Shown in pieces: positions 8,461 to 17,948 of a stretch of DNA of 64,000 nt. The stretch is from Tabrizicola aquatica. Lineage in GTDB: Bacteria; Pseudomonadota; Alphaproteobacteria; Rhodobacterales; Rhodobacteraceae. Every line of letters starts with the position of its first letter. Position 1 is the stretch's first letter. The stretch lies in assembly GCF_002900975.1 (NCBI RefSeq), contig NZ_PJON01000003.1, positions 1-64,000 on the forward strand, given 5' to 3'. Below the pieces are notes generated by a model. It was not told where the DNA came from and made no database searches. It saw only the letters and a program-made list of their open reading frames with translations. A program made the translations under genes and the position numbers.

Positions 8461-9242
8461 CAGGCTTTCGCTCTTTCATGTTTCGAGAAGCGGGTGACAA
8501 GCTGGATCAGCCCCATGCAGCCCCAGGTGATGGCAAAGGCGATCACGGCAAGGGCGGGCGGCTCATAGGCGCGGTTGGCGCCCAGAAGCTGCATGAAGGG
8601 GCCGAAGGCCGGGCGGTTCAAGAGGGCGGCCATGGTGAATTCGCCAATCACGATGGCCAGGGTCAGGAAGGCCCCGGACAGGACCGCGACCAGGACATTC
8701 GGCAGGATGATCCGCGCCAGGATGGTGAACCAGCCCGCGCCCAGGCTTTGTGCAGCCTCGGTCAGGGTGGCAACATCGATGGTCCGCAGCCCGGTATCCA
8801 CGGCCCGGTACATGTAGGGCAGGGCCAGCGTGGCATAGCCCATCGTCAGCAGGATATCCGTCCCCAAGGCCGATCCGGTCAGCGGCAGGAAGGACGAAGT
8901 GTTGTAAAGCCGGATATAGCCGAACACGATCACAATGGCCGGGATCACCAGCGGCAAGAGGGTGATGAACTCGATGATGGGGCGGGCCTGCGGCAGTTTC
9001 AGCCGTACCCAATAGGCCGTCGGCACCACCAGCAGCACGCCAAAGACGATGGTCGCGGCGGCAAGCGTCAGCGAATAGCTGAACGTCTCCCAAAAGCGGG
9101 GGTCCTCAAAGACGCGGGCATAGGCGTCAAAGGAATACTCGCCACGCCGCATCTTCAGGCTGAATTCGGTCATCCCGATCAGCGGCAAGAGGAAGTAAAG
9201 GCAGCCCAGCAGCAGGACTGCCCAAGCGACAAGGCGCTTCAT
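8460..9242 (-). CDS. ABC transporter permease (second)
   Basis: A 260-residue inner-membrane permease with six predicted helices and the cytoplasmic EAA-type loop ATLTEAAQSLGAGWFTI...LPN that docks on the ATPase. The start ATG at 9242 overlaps the TGA of the upstream permease (ATGA), a clear translational coupling signal; the longer in-frame extension to 9560 lies wholly inside that permease and is rejected. Family: BPD transporter inner-membrane component of the PotC/PhnV type. Substrate unknown. Confidence 0.9.
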   Translation of the reverse strand: MKRLVAWAVLLLGCLYFLLPLIGMTEFSLKMRRGEYSFDAYARVFEDPRFWETFSYSLTLAAATIVFGVLLVVPTAYWVRLKLPQARPIIEFITLLPLVIPAIVIVFGYIRLYNTSSFLPLTGSALGTDILLTMGYATLALPYMYRAVDTGLRTIDVATLTEAAQSLGAGWFTILARIILPNVLVAVLSGAFLTLAIVIGEFTMAALLNRPAFGPFMQLLGANRAYEPPALAVIAFAITWGCMGLIQLVTRFSKHERAKA

Positions 9243-10114
9243 TTCAGCCACCTCTCGGACCGCGTGCGCAAGACGATGTAGATCACGTTGGCAAAGCCGG
9301 TGATCACGATCATCCCGAAGGCCAGGGCATAGCCAAGGTTCGGGTTGCCCAGCACATCGCCGCGGATCTGGGCGAACAGCTTGATCGGCACGATGTTCAA
9401 CTGTGGCCCGGTCAGCGCAAAGGCGGTGGCCACCGCGCCGAAGGCATTGGCAAAGAGCAGCGCGAAGGTCCCCAGAAGCGACGGGAACAGGATCGGAAAC
9501 GCCACCATCCGCCAGTATTGCGTGGCGGTGGCACCCAGCACCTCGGCCGCCTCGCGCCATTCGCGCTTCAGCCCGTCAAGGGCCGGGATGATGATCAGGA
9601 TCATCAGCGGGATCTGGAAGAACAGGTAGGTGACGACCAGACCCCAGAAGGACAGAAGGTTAAAGCCAAGGGCGCGCAGGTTGATGCCGACGTCGCGCAG
9701 CTCCAGCGTGATCAGCCCGGCCGGTCCGATGGTCGCGATGAAGGCAAAGGCCAGCGGCACACCGGCAAAGTTCGAGGCGACGCCCGAAAAGGTCAAAAGC
9801 GGCCCGCGCACCCGTTTCGGCAAACCACCAAACACAACGGCGGCGGCCATGGCAAAGCCCACGGCGCAGCCAAGAAGGGCGGTGATCAGCGACAGCTTGA
9901 TCGAGGTCCAATAGGCGTTGCGGATCGAATCGGTGTTCAGGTCGATCAGGTTCTGCAGCGTGAAGCTGCCATCGGCCGACTGGAAGGCGCCGATGACGAT
10001 CTTCATCGTCGGCAGGACCAGGAACAGCACCGCGAAGGCGACGAAAGGCAGGATGCCCAGCCACTCGACGGGCAGGCGCCATTTCGGCCGGTGGCGCGGT
10101 GGGGCTTCTGGCAT
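9239..10114 (-). CDS. ABC transporter permease (first)
   Basis: A 291-residue inner-membrane permease with a short basic N-terminus, six predicted helices and the EAA loop EWREAAEVLGATATQYWRM...FP. Family: PotB/PhnU-type permease. It follows the solute-binding protein gene after a 98-base gap containing a GC hairpin and overlaps the next permease by four bases. The two permeases would form the heterodimeric channel of the importer. Confidence 0.9.
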   Translation of the reverse strand: MPEAPPRHRPKWRLPVEWLGILPFVAFAVLFLVLPTMKIVIGAFQSADGSFTLQNLIDLNTDSIRNAYWTSIKLSLITALLGCAVGFAMAAAVVFGGLPKRVRGPLLTFSGVASNFAGVPLAFAFIATIGPAGLITLELRDVGINLRALGFNLLSFWGLVVTYLFFQIPLMILIIIPALDGLKREWREAAEVLGATATQYWRMVAFPILFPSLLGTFALLFANAFGAVATAFALTGPQLNIVPIKLFAQIRGDVLGNPNLGYALAFGMIVITGFANVIYIVLRTRSERWLK

Positions 10115-10170
10115 GGTCGGTCCCTTGTCGGTCTGGCTTCCGGTGCGTCTGGCGGCCCCGGTAAGTGGTG

Positions 10171-10195
10171 CCCGCCCCGGATGGACCGGGGCGGG
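10171..10195 (-). terminator. Intercistronic GC hairpin between SBP and permease genes
   Basis: A perfect 10-bp inverted repeat (CCCGCCCCGG 10171-10180 with CCGGGGCGGG 10186-10195, loop ATGGA). It lies directly downstream of the binding-protein stop codon on the minus strand. Hairpins here are common in importer operons and are thought to stabilise the SBP message and reduce readthrough to the permeases. No T-tract follows. Confidence 0.5.
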
Positions 10196-10212
10196 GCAGG
10201 TCTCAGGTCAGA

Positions 10213-11313
10213 TCACTCGACGTTGGCGCCGACGGTCGCGTCCCAGCCACCGGTGACGGCGGCCTTGTTCGCGTCCACTTCTTCCAGCGTCGGGAAATAG
10301 GCGGCTTCATAGGATTCGGCCGGGGGCAGCGCGTCCAGCAGCTCTTGCGGGACCTTGCCAGCGGCGACCATCGCGTTGAAGCGGGCCGGGTGGCAGTAGC
10401 CCTTCAGCCAGCCAAGCTGACCTTCGTCGCTGTAGAGGTATTCCATCCACAGCTTCGCGGCATTCGGCTGCGGCGCATAGGCGCTGATCGCCTGGACATA
10501 GACGCCAGCCAGCACGCCCGACTTCGGCACCACGACCTCGACCGGCGGGTTGCCGGCCAGGGTGTCGCGGGCTGCCAGCGCGTTATAGTCCCACATGATG
10601 ACGATGGGCGTCGTGCCCTGCGCCAGCGTGCCGGCCTTGCCGATGACCGGGACGAAGTTGCCCGCCTCGTTCAGCTGCTTGAAGAACTCAAGCCCCGCCT
10701 TGCCGGCCTCTTCGCCGGGGGCAGCCCCGGACGCCATGCCAGCGGCCAGCACCGCCAGGATCGCCTGGTTCGAGGCGCGCGGATCGCCCGCCAGAGCAAC
10801 CTGACCGGCATATTCCGGCTTCAGCAGGTCAGCCCAGTCCTGCGGCACGTTCTCGACCAGGTCCGTGTTCACCATGAAGGACATCACGCCGTAATAGTCG
10901 GCGTACCAGTGACCTTCGGCATCCTTGACCTCGGCCGGGATCTCGTCCCAGGTCGCGACCTTGTAGGGCTGGGTCAGCCCTTCGGCCTTGGCCTGAGGAC
11001 CGAAGGCCAGACCCACGTCCAGCACGTCCGGCGCCTGCGGGCCCTTGTTGTCCTTGTTGGCCTTCACGGCCTCAAGCTCGTCGGCCGAGCCCGCGTCGGG
11101 GTTCAGCTCGTTCACGGTGATCTCGGGGTATTTGGCCTTGAAGCCGGCGATCACGTCGCCATAGCCGCACCAGTCGTGCGGCAGGGCGATGGTCGACAGC
11201 ATCCCTTCGGCCTTGGCGGCGGCTTCCAGGTCCGCAAGCGACTGTGCGGAAGCCACGGTTGCCGACAGCATGGCCACAAGGCTTGCCGTTCCAAGGGCGG
11301 TTTTAAGCATCAT
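10213..11313 (-). CDS. ABC transporter extracellular solute-binding protein
   Basis: A 366-residue periplasmic protein with a Sec signal peptide (hydrophobic core about residues 6-20, cleavage likely after SAQ near 24). Motifs such as [14 protein letters not shown] and [14 protein letters not shown] place it among the family-1-like binding proteins for polyamines, iron or phosphonates. ATG at 11313 is preceded at eight bases by AGGAGG; a second in-frame ATG follows immediately (11310). It is the first gene of the importer operon and is divergent from the 5-oxoprolinase across a 211-base gap. The ligand cannot be read from sequence; a metabolite linked to 5-oxoproline is only a context guess. 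Confidence 0.88.
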   Translation of the reverse strand: MMLKTALGTASLVAMLSATVASAQSLADLEAAAKAEGMLSTIALPHDWCGYGDVIAGFKAKYPEITVNELNPDAGSADELEAVKANKDNKGPQAPDVLDVGLAFGPQAKAEGLTQPYKVATWDEIPAEVKDAEGHWYADYYGVMSFMVNTDLVENVPQDWADLLKPEYAGQVALAGDPRASNQAILAVLAAGMASGAAPGEEAGKAGLEFFKQLNEAGNFVPVIGKAGTLAQGTTPIVIMWDYNALAARDTLAGNPPVEVVVPKSGVLAGVYVQAISAYAPQPNAAKLWMEYLYSDEGQLGWLKGYCHPARFNAMVAAGKVPQELLDALPPAESYEAAYFPTLEEVDANKAAVTGGWDATVGANVE

Positions 11314-11524
11314 AGGGTCGTCCTCCTGTGTTGACCGACATCCCGTAGCCCGCGTCTCCGACAGGTTTGTGACAGATCCTGTGGGGCGTGCCGGTATCTG
11401 GCCCAACCTTGTTACGCGCCTGACGAACAGGATTCCAGTGCGACGTTTCCTTTACACGCAGGGGGCGAGCCCTTCACCCGGCCGCAAAGCTTGGCTAGGG
11501 TCGGCGCCAAAGAACGGGGGGGCC

Positions 11525-14500
11525 ATGGCCTGGGAATTCTGGATCGACCGTGGCGGCACCTTCACCGATGTGGTCGGCCGCGCGCCGGATGGACGGCTGG
11601 TGACGGCCAAGCTTCTGTCGGAAAACCCCGAGCGCTATCCCGACGCCGCTGTTCAGGGCATCCGCGATTGCCTGGGCCTGGCCCCCGGTCAGCCGATCCC
11701 TGATGGCGCCATCGCTGCGATCAAGATGGGCACCACGGTAGCCACCAATGCGCTGCTGGAACGGAAGGGCGAACGCGTCCTTCTTCTGATCACCGAGGGC
11801 TTCCGCGACCTGCTGCGCATCGGCACGCAGGCCCGGCCCGACCTTTTCGCGCTGAACATCCGCCGCCCCGATCTTCTGTACGAAACCGTGGCCGAAGTTC
11901 CCGGCCGTCTGGACGCCGAGGGGCAGGAGGTCCGCCCCCTGGACGAAGCCGCCACCCGCGCGGCGCTGGCCCAGGCCCACGCCGAAGGCATCCGTGCGGT
12001 GGCCGTCGCCCTGATGCACGGCCACGTCAACCCGGCGCATGAGGCGCGGGTCGGCCAGCTGGCGGCCAAGGCCGGGTTCACCCAGATCTCGCTGTCGCAC
12101 CAGGTCAGCCGGCTGGCCAAGCTGGTTCCCCGGGGGGATACCACGGCGGTCGATGCCTACCTCTCGCCGATCCTGCGGCGCTATGTGGCCCAGGTCGAAG
12201 GCGCCCTGGACATGGGGCGGGCGACCGGGCGGCTGCTGTTCATGCAATCGAACGGCGGCTTGACCGAGGCGCACCGCTTCCAGGGCAAGGACGCCATCCT
12301 CTCCGGCCCAGCGGGCGGGATCGTCGGCATGGTCGCCACGGCCCAGGCGGCGGGCTTTGACCGGCTGATCGGCTTTGACATGGGCGGCACCTCGACCGAT
12401 GTCAGCCACTATGCCGGCACCTATGAGCGCAGCTTCGAGACCGAGGTGGCGGGCGTCCGCATGCGCGCGCCGATGATGGACATCCACACCGTTGCCGCAG
12501 GGGGCGGGTCGATCTGCTCGTTCCGCGACGGCCGCTTCCAGGTCGGCCCGGACAGCGCCGGGGCCAATCCCGGCCCCGCCAGCTATCGCCGGGGCGGGCC
12601 GCTGACCATCACCGACTGCAACGTAATGCTGGGCCGCCTGTCGCCCGCCCATTTCCCGGCCGTGTTCGGGCCCGACGGCGACCAGCCGCTGGACGCCGAA
12701 ATCGTCCGGCAGAAGTTCCGGGCCCTGGCCCAACAGGTCGCCGAAACAACTGGCCGACTCGACCCGCCCGAGGTGATCGCCGAAGGCTTCCTGCGCATCG
12801 CCATCGACAACATGGCCAACGCGGTGAAGAAGATCAGCGTCCAGCGCGGGCATGACGTGACCGGCTACACGCTGCAATGCTTTGGCGGGGCAGGCGGGCA
12901 ACATGCCTGCGGGGTCGCCGATGCGCTGGGAATGCGGACCGTGTTCCTGAATCCCCAGGCCGGGGTCCTCTCGGCTTTCGGGATGGGCCTTGCCAACCTG
13001 CGCGCTTTGCGTGAGGTGCAGTTCGACGCGTCCCTTGCGCAACTGGACCAGGCCCGCGCCCGGATCGACGCCCTTGCCGCCGAGGCCGCGGCCGAACTTG
13101 CCGCCCAGGGTATCCCACAGCCGCAGGTGACCCGGACTGCCCATCTGCGCTATGACGGCTCGCACCAGTCGCTGCCCGTGCCCTTCGGCCCGGCCGAGGC
13201 TATGTTCCGCGACTTCGCCGCCGCGCATCAGGCCCGCTTCGGCTTTACTTCGCCCGAACGCGCGGTCCTGTTCGAGATGCTGGCGGTTGAGGCCGAGGGC
13301 GGCGGGGCGAACCTGCCCGACCTCTCCCCCGGCCCCGGCGCTGGCCAGCCCGTGGATCACCTGCGGCTGTGGATCGCCGGGGCCTGGTCCAACGTGCCGC
13401 TCTATCGGCGCGCTGACTGCGGGACCGCGACCCGCATCAGCGGCCCCGCCGTGGTCACCGAGGCCACCGCCACCACCATCGTCGAACCCGGCTGGCAAGC
13501 GCAGATGGACGCCCAGGCAAACCTGATCCTGCGCCGCGTGACGGCCATCGCCCGTCCCCCGGCAGCGGGGACCAAGGCCGATCCTGTGCTGCTGGAGGTG
13601 TTCAACAACCTTTTCATGTCGGTCGCCGACCAGATGGGCGCGACACTGGCGAACACCGCATGGTCGGTCAACATCAAGGAAAGGCTGGACTTTTCCTGCG
13701 CCATCTTTGACGCCGCCGGGGATCTGGTGGCCAATGCCCCGCATGTGCCGGTGCATCTTGGTTCCATGTCCCACGCGGTCAAGACGGTGATCTCCGCCGT
13801 CGGGGCCACGGCGCGCGAGGGCGACGCCTGGATGCTGAACTCGCCCTGGAACGGCGGAACGCACCTGCCGGACGTGACCGTGATCACCCCGGTTTTCGTT
13901 GCGGGCCGCCCGGCCTTCTGGCTGGGCTCGCGCGGGCATCACGCCGATATCGGCGGCCGCACCCCCGGCTCTGGCCCGCCCGACAGCCGCACGATCGAAG
14001 AGGAAGGGGTGGTCATCGACCTCTTCCCCTTGGTGGTCCAGAGCCGCCTGCGCGAGGGCGAGACGCGTGATCTGCTCGCTTCGGGGCTTTGGCCGTGCCG
14101 GTCGATCGATCAGAACATGGCCGACCTGAAGGCGCAGATCGCGGCGAATGAAACCGGGCGGCGCGAACTGCTGCGTGTGGTTGCCACCCATGGCGCAGAT
14201 GTGGTCGCGGCCTATATGGGCCATGTCCAGAAGAACGCCGAGGAATGCGTCCGCGCCGTGATCGACCGACTAAGTGACGGATCGTTCACTTATCCAATGG
14301 ATATCGGAACGACCATTCAGGTATCGATCCAGGTCGACCGTCAGGCCCGGTCGGCCACGATCGACTTTACCGGCACCAGCCCGCAGCACCTTGGCAACTA
14401 CAACGCCCCGCAGGCGGTGACGCGGGCGGTGGTTCTGTATGTTTTCCGCACGCTGGTCGGCAAGCCGATCCCGCTGAACGAAGGCTGCCTCGCCCCCCTG

Positions 14501-15100
14501 CGGATCATCGTGCCTGAGGGGTCGCTTCTGAACCCGCGCGCCCCCGCTGCCGTGATCGCGGGGAATACCGAGGTCAGCCAGTCCGCCTGCAACGCGCTCT
14601 ATGGTGCGCTGGGCGTGGTGGCGGCGGCGCAGGGGACGATGAACAACTTCATCTGGGGCAACCACCGCTTCCAGAACTATGAAACCATCGCGGGAGGCAC
14701 CGGGGCGGGGCCGGGGTTTGCAGGCTGCGCGGCGGTGCAAAGCCACATGACCAACACCCGGATGACCGACCCCGAGGTGTTGGAAAAACGCTTCCCCGTC
14801 CGGCTGGAGGGGTTCGGGATCAGGGAAGGCTCCGGCGGGGTGGGGCAGTGGCGCGGCGGCGATGGGGCGGTGCGGCGGCTGCGGTTCCTGGCGCCGGTGA
14901 CGGTCACCACCCTTTGCGGCAGCCGCAAGATCGCACCCTTCGGCGGGGCGGGTGGCGGGCCGGGCGCGGTGGGCGAGAACCTGGTCCACTGGCCCGACGG
15001 CCGGGTAGAGAGGTTGGAGGGCAACGACGAACGTGACCTGCCCGCCGGGGCGGAGTTTGAGATGCGAACTCCTGGCGGGGGCGGCTGGGGCGGATTGTGA
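11525..15100 (+). CDS. 5-oxoprolinase, HyuA-HyuB fused single chain
   Basis: A 1191-residue cytosolic ATP-dependent enzyme family member, 5-oxo-L-proline + ATP to L-glutamate. The hydantoinase A half (about 1-680) begins [13 protein letters not shown] and contains [12 protein letters not shown] and the glycine-rich AAGGGSIC, phosphate-binding segments of the actin-like fold. The hydantoinase B half (about 690-1191) contains [11 protein letters not shown] and ends in the usual GGGGWG tail. Length agrees with full-length eukaryote-like and bacterial 5-oxoprolinases (about 1200-1290). ATG at 11525 matches the family N-terminus; the frame continues upstream to 11189 only across the divergent SBP gene. 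Hydantoinase/acetone-carboxylase-like paralogs are the alternative identity. Confidence 0.85.
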   Translation: MAWEFWIDRGGTFTDVVGRAPDGRLVTAKLLSENPERYPDAAVQGIRDCLGLAPGQPIPDGAIAAIKMGTTVATNALLERKGERVLLLITEGFRDLLRIGTQARPDLFALNIRRPDLLYETVAEVPGRLDAEGQEVRPLDEAATRAALAQAHAEGIRAVAVALMHGHVNPAHEARVGQLAAKAGFTQISLSHQVSRLAKLVPRGDTTAVDAYLSPILRRYVAQVEGALDMGRATGRLLFMQSNGGLTEAHRFQGKDAILSGPAGGIVGMVATAQAAGFDRLIGFDMGGTSTDVSHYAGTYERSFETEVAGVRMRAPMMDIHTVAAGGGSICSFRDGRFQVGPDSAGANPGPASYRRGGPLTITDCNVMLGRLSPAHFPAVFGPDGDQPLDAEIVRQKFRALAQQVAETTGRLDPPEVIAEGFLRIAIDNMANAVKKISVQRGHDVTGYTLQCFGGAGGQHACGVADALGMRTVFLNPQAGVLSAFGMGLANLRALREVQFDASLAQLDQARARIDALAAEAAAELAAQGIPQPQVTRTAHLRYDGSHQSLPVPFGPAEAMFRDFAAAHQARFGFTSPERAVLFEMLAVEAEGGGANLPDLSPGPGAGQPVDHLRLWIAGAWSNVPLYRRADCGTATRISGPAVVTEATATTIVEPGWQAQMDAQANLILRRVTAIARPPAAGTKADPVLLEVFNNLFMSVADQMGATLANTAWSVNIKERLDFSCAIFDAAGDLVANAPHVPVHLGSMSHAVKTVISAVGATAREGDAWMLNSPWNGGTHLPDVTVITPVFVAGRPAFWLGSRGHHADIGGRTPGSGPPDSRTIEEEGVVIDLFPLVVQSRLREGETRDLLASGLWPCRSIDQNMADLKAQIAANETGRRELLRVVATHGADVVAAYMGHVQKNAEECVRAVIDRLSDGSFTYPMDIGTTIQVSIQVDRQARSATIDFTGTSPQHLGNYNAPQAVTRAVVLYVFRTLVGKPIPLNEGCLAPLRIIVPEGSLLNPRAPAAVIAGNTEVSQSACNALYGALGVVAAAQGTMNNFIWGNHRFQNYETIAGGTGAGPGFAGCAAVQSHMTNTRMTDPEVLEKRFPVRLEGFGIREGSGGVGQWRGGDGAVRRLRFLAPVTVTTLCGSRKIAPFGGAGGGPGAVGENLVHWPDGRVERLEGNDERDLPAGAEFEMRTPGGGGWGGL

Positions 15101-15174
15101 CGGGCACAAGACCCCGGTTGAAGCCGCGCGCCGCCCGTGCTGAGACTGCGCCGACCGATGTGGGGGGGGGCAGG

Positions 15175-16149
15175 ATGCGGGTGTTCATCAACGGGTTCGG
15201 CCGGATCGGCCGCTCGGTCTTGCGGGCCTGGCTGCAGGCCCCGGGCAAGTGGCCGGGGCTGGAGATCGTCGGGATCAACGACATCGCCGCGCCCGAGATG
15301 TGCGCCTACCTGTTCGAGTATGACAGCGTCTTCGGACCCTGGCGCGGCGCGGTGGGGCTGGAGGGGGGCGCGCTGGTTGTGGACGGCCGTCGGGTGCCGC
15401 TGCACCGCACGCCGGACCTGTCGGTGCTGGACCTCGCCGGGGTGGACCTGGTGATGGAATGCACCGGCCGGGCCGACGGCCGCGAGGTGGCCGCGCGGGG
15501 GATGCGGGCGGGGGCGGGGCGGGTCCTGGTCTCGGGGCCGTCAGCGGCGGCGGAGGTGACGCTGGTCCTGGGGGCCAACGAGGACCGGCTGGGGAACCAG
15601 CGGATCGTCTCGAACGCCTCTTGCACCACGAATGCCCTGGCCCCGCTGGCGCGGCTGATCCATCAGAACTGGGGGATCGTGACTGGCTCGATGACGACGG
15701 TCCACTGCTACACAGGCAGCCAGCCCACGGTGGATGCCCCGGCAGCCGACTATCCCCGCAGCCGGGCGGCGGCCTTGTCGATGGTGCCGACCACGACCTC
15801 GGCCGCGCGGCTGCTGGACGGGGTGCTGCCGGACCTTGCCGGGCGGATCGTGGCGCAGGCGGTGCGGGTTCCGGTGGCCAGCGTGTCCTGCGTGGACTTC
15901 CACCTGATCACCGAAAAGCGCCCCTCGGTCGAAGAGGTCAACGCGGCCTTCCGCGCGGCCGGGGGGGTGATCGGCGCCACCGACCGGCCGCTGGTTTCGA
16001 CTGACCTGCGGGCCCGGCCCGAGAGCGTGGTCATGGCCTGCCCGGAGACGAAGATCTCGGCCGGGGGGATGCTGCGGGTGTTCGGCTGGTACGACAACGA
16101 ATGGGGATTCTCGAACCGGATGCTGGATGTTGCCCTGCGGATGGGCTGA
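15175..16149 (+). CDS. Glyceraldehyde-3-phosphate dehydrogenase-type enzyme (type I)
   Basis: A 324-residue protein with the Rossmann NGFGRIGR motif (6-13), VGINDI for NAD-type cofactor binding, catalytic C150 in SNASCTTN and H177 in TTVHCYTG, and the C-terminal GWYDNEWGFSNR. The chemistry expected is oxidative phosphorylation of an aldehyde phosphate. It is slightly short for glycolytic GapA (about 333) and several usually conserved positions differ, so a secondary GAPDH or an erythrose-4-phosphate-type paralog is possible. ATG at 15175 has CAGG just upstream; the upstream extension is GC-rich linker. It follows the 5-oxoprolinase by 74 bases. Confidence 0.82.
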   Translation: MRVFINGFGRIGRSVLRAWLQAPGKWPGLEIVGINDIAAPEMCAYLFEYDSVFGPWRGAVGLEGGALVVDGRRVPLHRTPDLSVLDLAGVDLVMECTGRADGREVAARGMRAGAGRVLVSGPSAAAEVTLVLGANEDRLGNQRIVSNASCTTNALAPLARLIHQNWGIVTGSMTTVHCYTGSQPTVDAPAADYPRSRAAALSMVPTTTSAARLLDGVLPDLAGRIVAQAVRVPVASVSCVDFHLITEKRPSVEEVNAAFRAAGGVIGATDRPLVSTDLRARPESVVMACPETKISAGGMLRVFGWYDNEWGFSNRMLDVALRMG

Positions 16150-16239
16150 CCCTGTCCACGGTGGACAAATCCGGGTTGTCACGCAAAAACAATGACTTGA
16201 GCGTGGGCGTTCAGCATTTGTTAAGACCTGTTGGGGCCT

Positions 16240-16870
16240 TGATCCAGCCCCGTCCGGGGTCGTCGGGACTGCCCGGCAGGGCCCTGCAATGCACCGCATC
16301 CGAGGAGTACCTGCGCGGGCTGAGCCCCCCTGACCCAGCCTCAGGTCCGGTTCGCCAGGACTGCGTCCTGGACCCCGCAACACACAGCGTCCGGGCCACG
16401 CCGACGCTGACCACGCGCCCTGGTCCAGCTTGCAGCCCGGTTCGCCAGGACTGTGCCGCAGGCCCGCAACGGACTCCTCGAGGTCATGCCGGCGTTGGTC
16501 GAGCGCCTTGCTCCAGCCCCCGTCCGGGATCGTCGGGACTGCCCGGCGGGCCCTGCAATGCACCGCATCCCTGCGCGGGCTGAGCCCCTTGGTCCAGCCT
16601 TACGTGCGGGTGCGCCGGGGCCGTGTCCCACTCCATGATTCCGCAGCGTCCGGGCGGAGCCGACGCTTACCAAGCGCCTTTCTCCATCCTCCGTCCGGGA
16701 TCGTCTGGAATGCCCGACAGGCCCTGCAATGCACCGAATCCGGGGTGTGCCGGCGCGAGCTGAAAGCCGACGCGGACCACGCGCCCTGGTCCAGTTCCGA
16801 GTTCGGGGTAGCCAATACTGTGCCGCAGGCCCCGCAACGCACCGCGTCAGGGTCGTAGCGGCGCAGGCCG
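16240..16870 (-). repeat. Decayed tandem array of zinc-ribbon-coding units beside the K+ channel gene
   Basis: The 727 bases between the GAPDH-type gene and the K+ channel gene contain no intact gene. Read on the minus strand they hold repeated copies of the sequence that encodes the channel's own C-terminal zinc ribbon. Units of one type carry the signature TGCAATGCAC at 16285, 16554, 16725 and, inside the live gene, 16924. Units of a second type carry a CCAGGACTG/CCAATACTG core at about 16355, 16445 and 16812. Translations in shifting frames give RCGACGTVLATPN and HCRACRAFQTIPD, close to HCKACGIVLAIPD in the channel. Spacing is irregular (171-269 bases) and frames are broken, so this is now non-coding. 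Confidence 0.75.
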
Positions 16871-16876
16871 TGCGCT

Positions 16877-17659
16877 TCACTCCAGCCCTTCGTCCGGGAT
16901 CGCCAGGACGATGCCGCAGGCCTTGCAATGCACGGCGTCCGGGTCGTGGCGGCGCAGGCCGCAGGCCGGGCAGGGAAATTCCACCTTGCGGGGCCGGAAG
17001 ATCACCTGGACCAGCCGCAGGAACAGGCCGATCCCGAAGATCATGATGACCACGGACAGAAGCTTTCCGAAATTCCCGACCAGGGTGATGTCGCCGAACC
17101 CCGTGGTCGAGAGCGTCGTCACGGTGAAATACAGCGCATCGACATAGTTGCCGATCTTTTCGTTCACGCCGGATTGCGTCTGATAGACCAGCGCGGTCAT
17201 GGCGAAGATGAAGATCAACAGGTTCAGCCCGGCCCGCAGCGCAGTCTCGTTGCGGCGAAACCCGGGGATATCGTCGCGCAGTTGCGTCAGCGTCTGCGGC
17301 GAGTGGAACACGCGATACAGCCGCAGCACCCGCAGGAAGGCCAGCCCCTCGCCCCAGATCGGGACCAGAAGCGAGAAGATGACCAGAAGGTCGGCCACGC
17401 CCCAGAAGCTGAAAATCTCGCGCATCGGGCGGCGGGAGATCCACAGCCGGGCCATGAGGTCGGCGAGGAAAACCGCCCCGATGGCAATGTCGATTGTCGT
17501 GGTGTGCAGCCCGCGCGGCAGGAACGAGGTCGCGACCAGCCAGGAAACGGTCGCCAGGTCGAAGGCGAGGAGCGCATAGCGAAACCGGTCCCCGGTGGGA
17601 CCATCGCTTTCATAAAGGACGCGCAGGCGGCGGCGAAGGGGGGAGGCAGTGTCAGTCAT
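16877..17659 (-). CDS. Voltage-gated-type potassium channel (ion transporter) with C-terminal zinc ribbon
   Basis: A 260-residue six-helix channel subunit expected to tetramerise in the inner membrane. S4 carries arginines spaced by three at R110, R113 and R116 (LRVLRLYRVF), and the pore has the filter TTGFGD (185-190), the K+-selective variant with Phe. After S6 a short tail bears two CxxC pairs (C230, C233, C245, C248), a probable zinc ribbon in place of the usual larger RCK or cNMP domain. Start at 17659 gives the complete N-terminus. The 3' end of this gene is the only intact copy of the repeat unit that fills the next 630 bases. No partner gene is evident. Confidence 0.85.
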   Translation of the reverse strand: MTDTASPLRRRLRVLYESDGPTGDRFRYALLAFDLATVSWLVATSFLPRGLHTTTIDIAIGAVFLADLMARLWISRRPMREIFSFWGVADLLVIFSLLVPIWGEGLAFLRVLRLYRVFHSPQTLTQLRDDIPGFRRNETALRAGLNLLIFIFAMTALVYQTQSGVNEKIGNYVDALYFTVTTLSTTGFGDITLVGNFGKLLSVVIMIFGIGLFLRLVQVIFRPRKVEFPCPACGLRRHDPDAVHCKACGIVLAIPDEGLE

Positions 17660-17948
17660 GGGGCCTCGGCTTTTTCGGGGTGACTGTCCGCTGCGGGGCG
17701 CAGCAGGTCAAGGCGCGGGTGGGTGCGAGGCGGGAAAGGATGGCTTGTGTCCGGGGAGGAGTAAGGCCGCACCGACCACGCGAACGGGATGCCAGGCCCT
17801 GCGGCGGAGGGGGCTGGGCGGGGATTTTGGCGGGCGCACCGGAAGCTTGGGGGGCGTGAGAGCCACCTGCCGGGGTGAAACCCGTCCATACTGCGCGGAC
17901 GTGCGACGCCTAGGCGCGGGCATGGGCCTGTGCGGGCTGAAGCTCGGC

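Noticed and set aside
11495-14224. Long minus-strand frame (909 codons) opposite the 5-oxoprolinase
   Set aside because: Shadow of the hydantoinase A/B coding strand; low-complexity composition and no recognisable motif.
16876-16877. K+ channel tail as a read-through fusion with the repeat units
   Set aside because: The stop at 16877-16879 is in frame and the next ribbon-like unit is in a different frame, so no simple read-through would make a longer ribbon protein.
16341-17444. Minus-strand frame of 367 codons crossing the K+ channel 3' part and the repeat array
   Set aside because: It is out of frame with the channel and reads repeat units in mixed frames; no uniform domain results, so it is treated as decayed repeats.
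17660-17948. Possible small gene between the K+ channel and EamA genes
   Set aside because: Only proline- and arginine-rich frames without start context or family similarity were seen.
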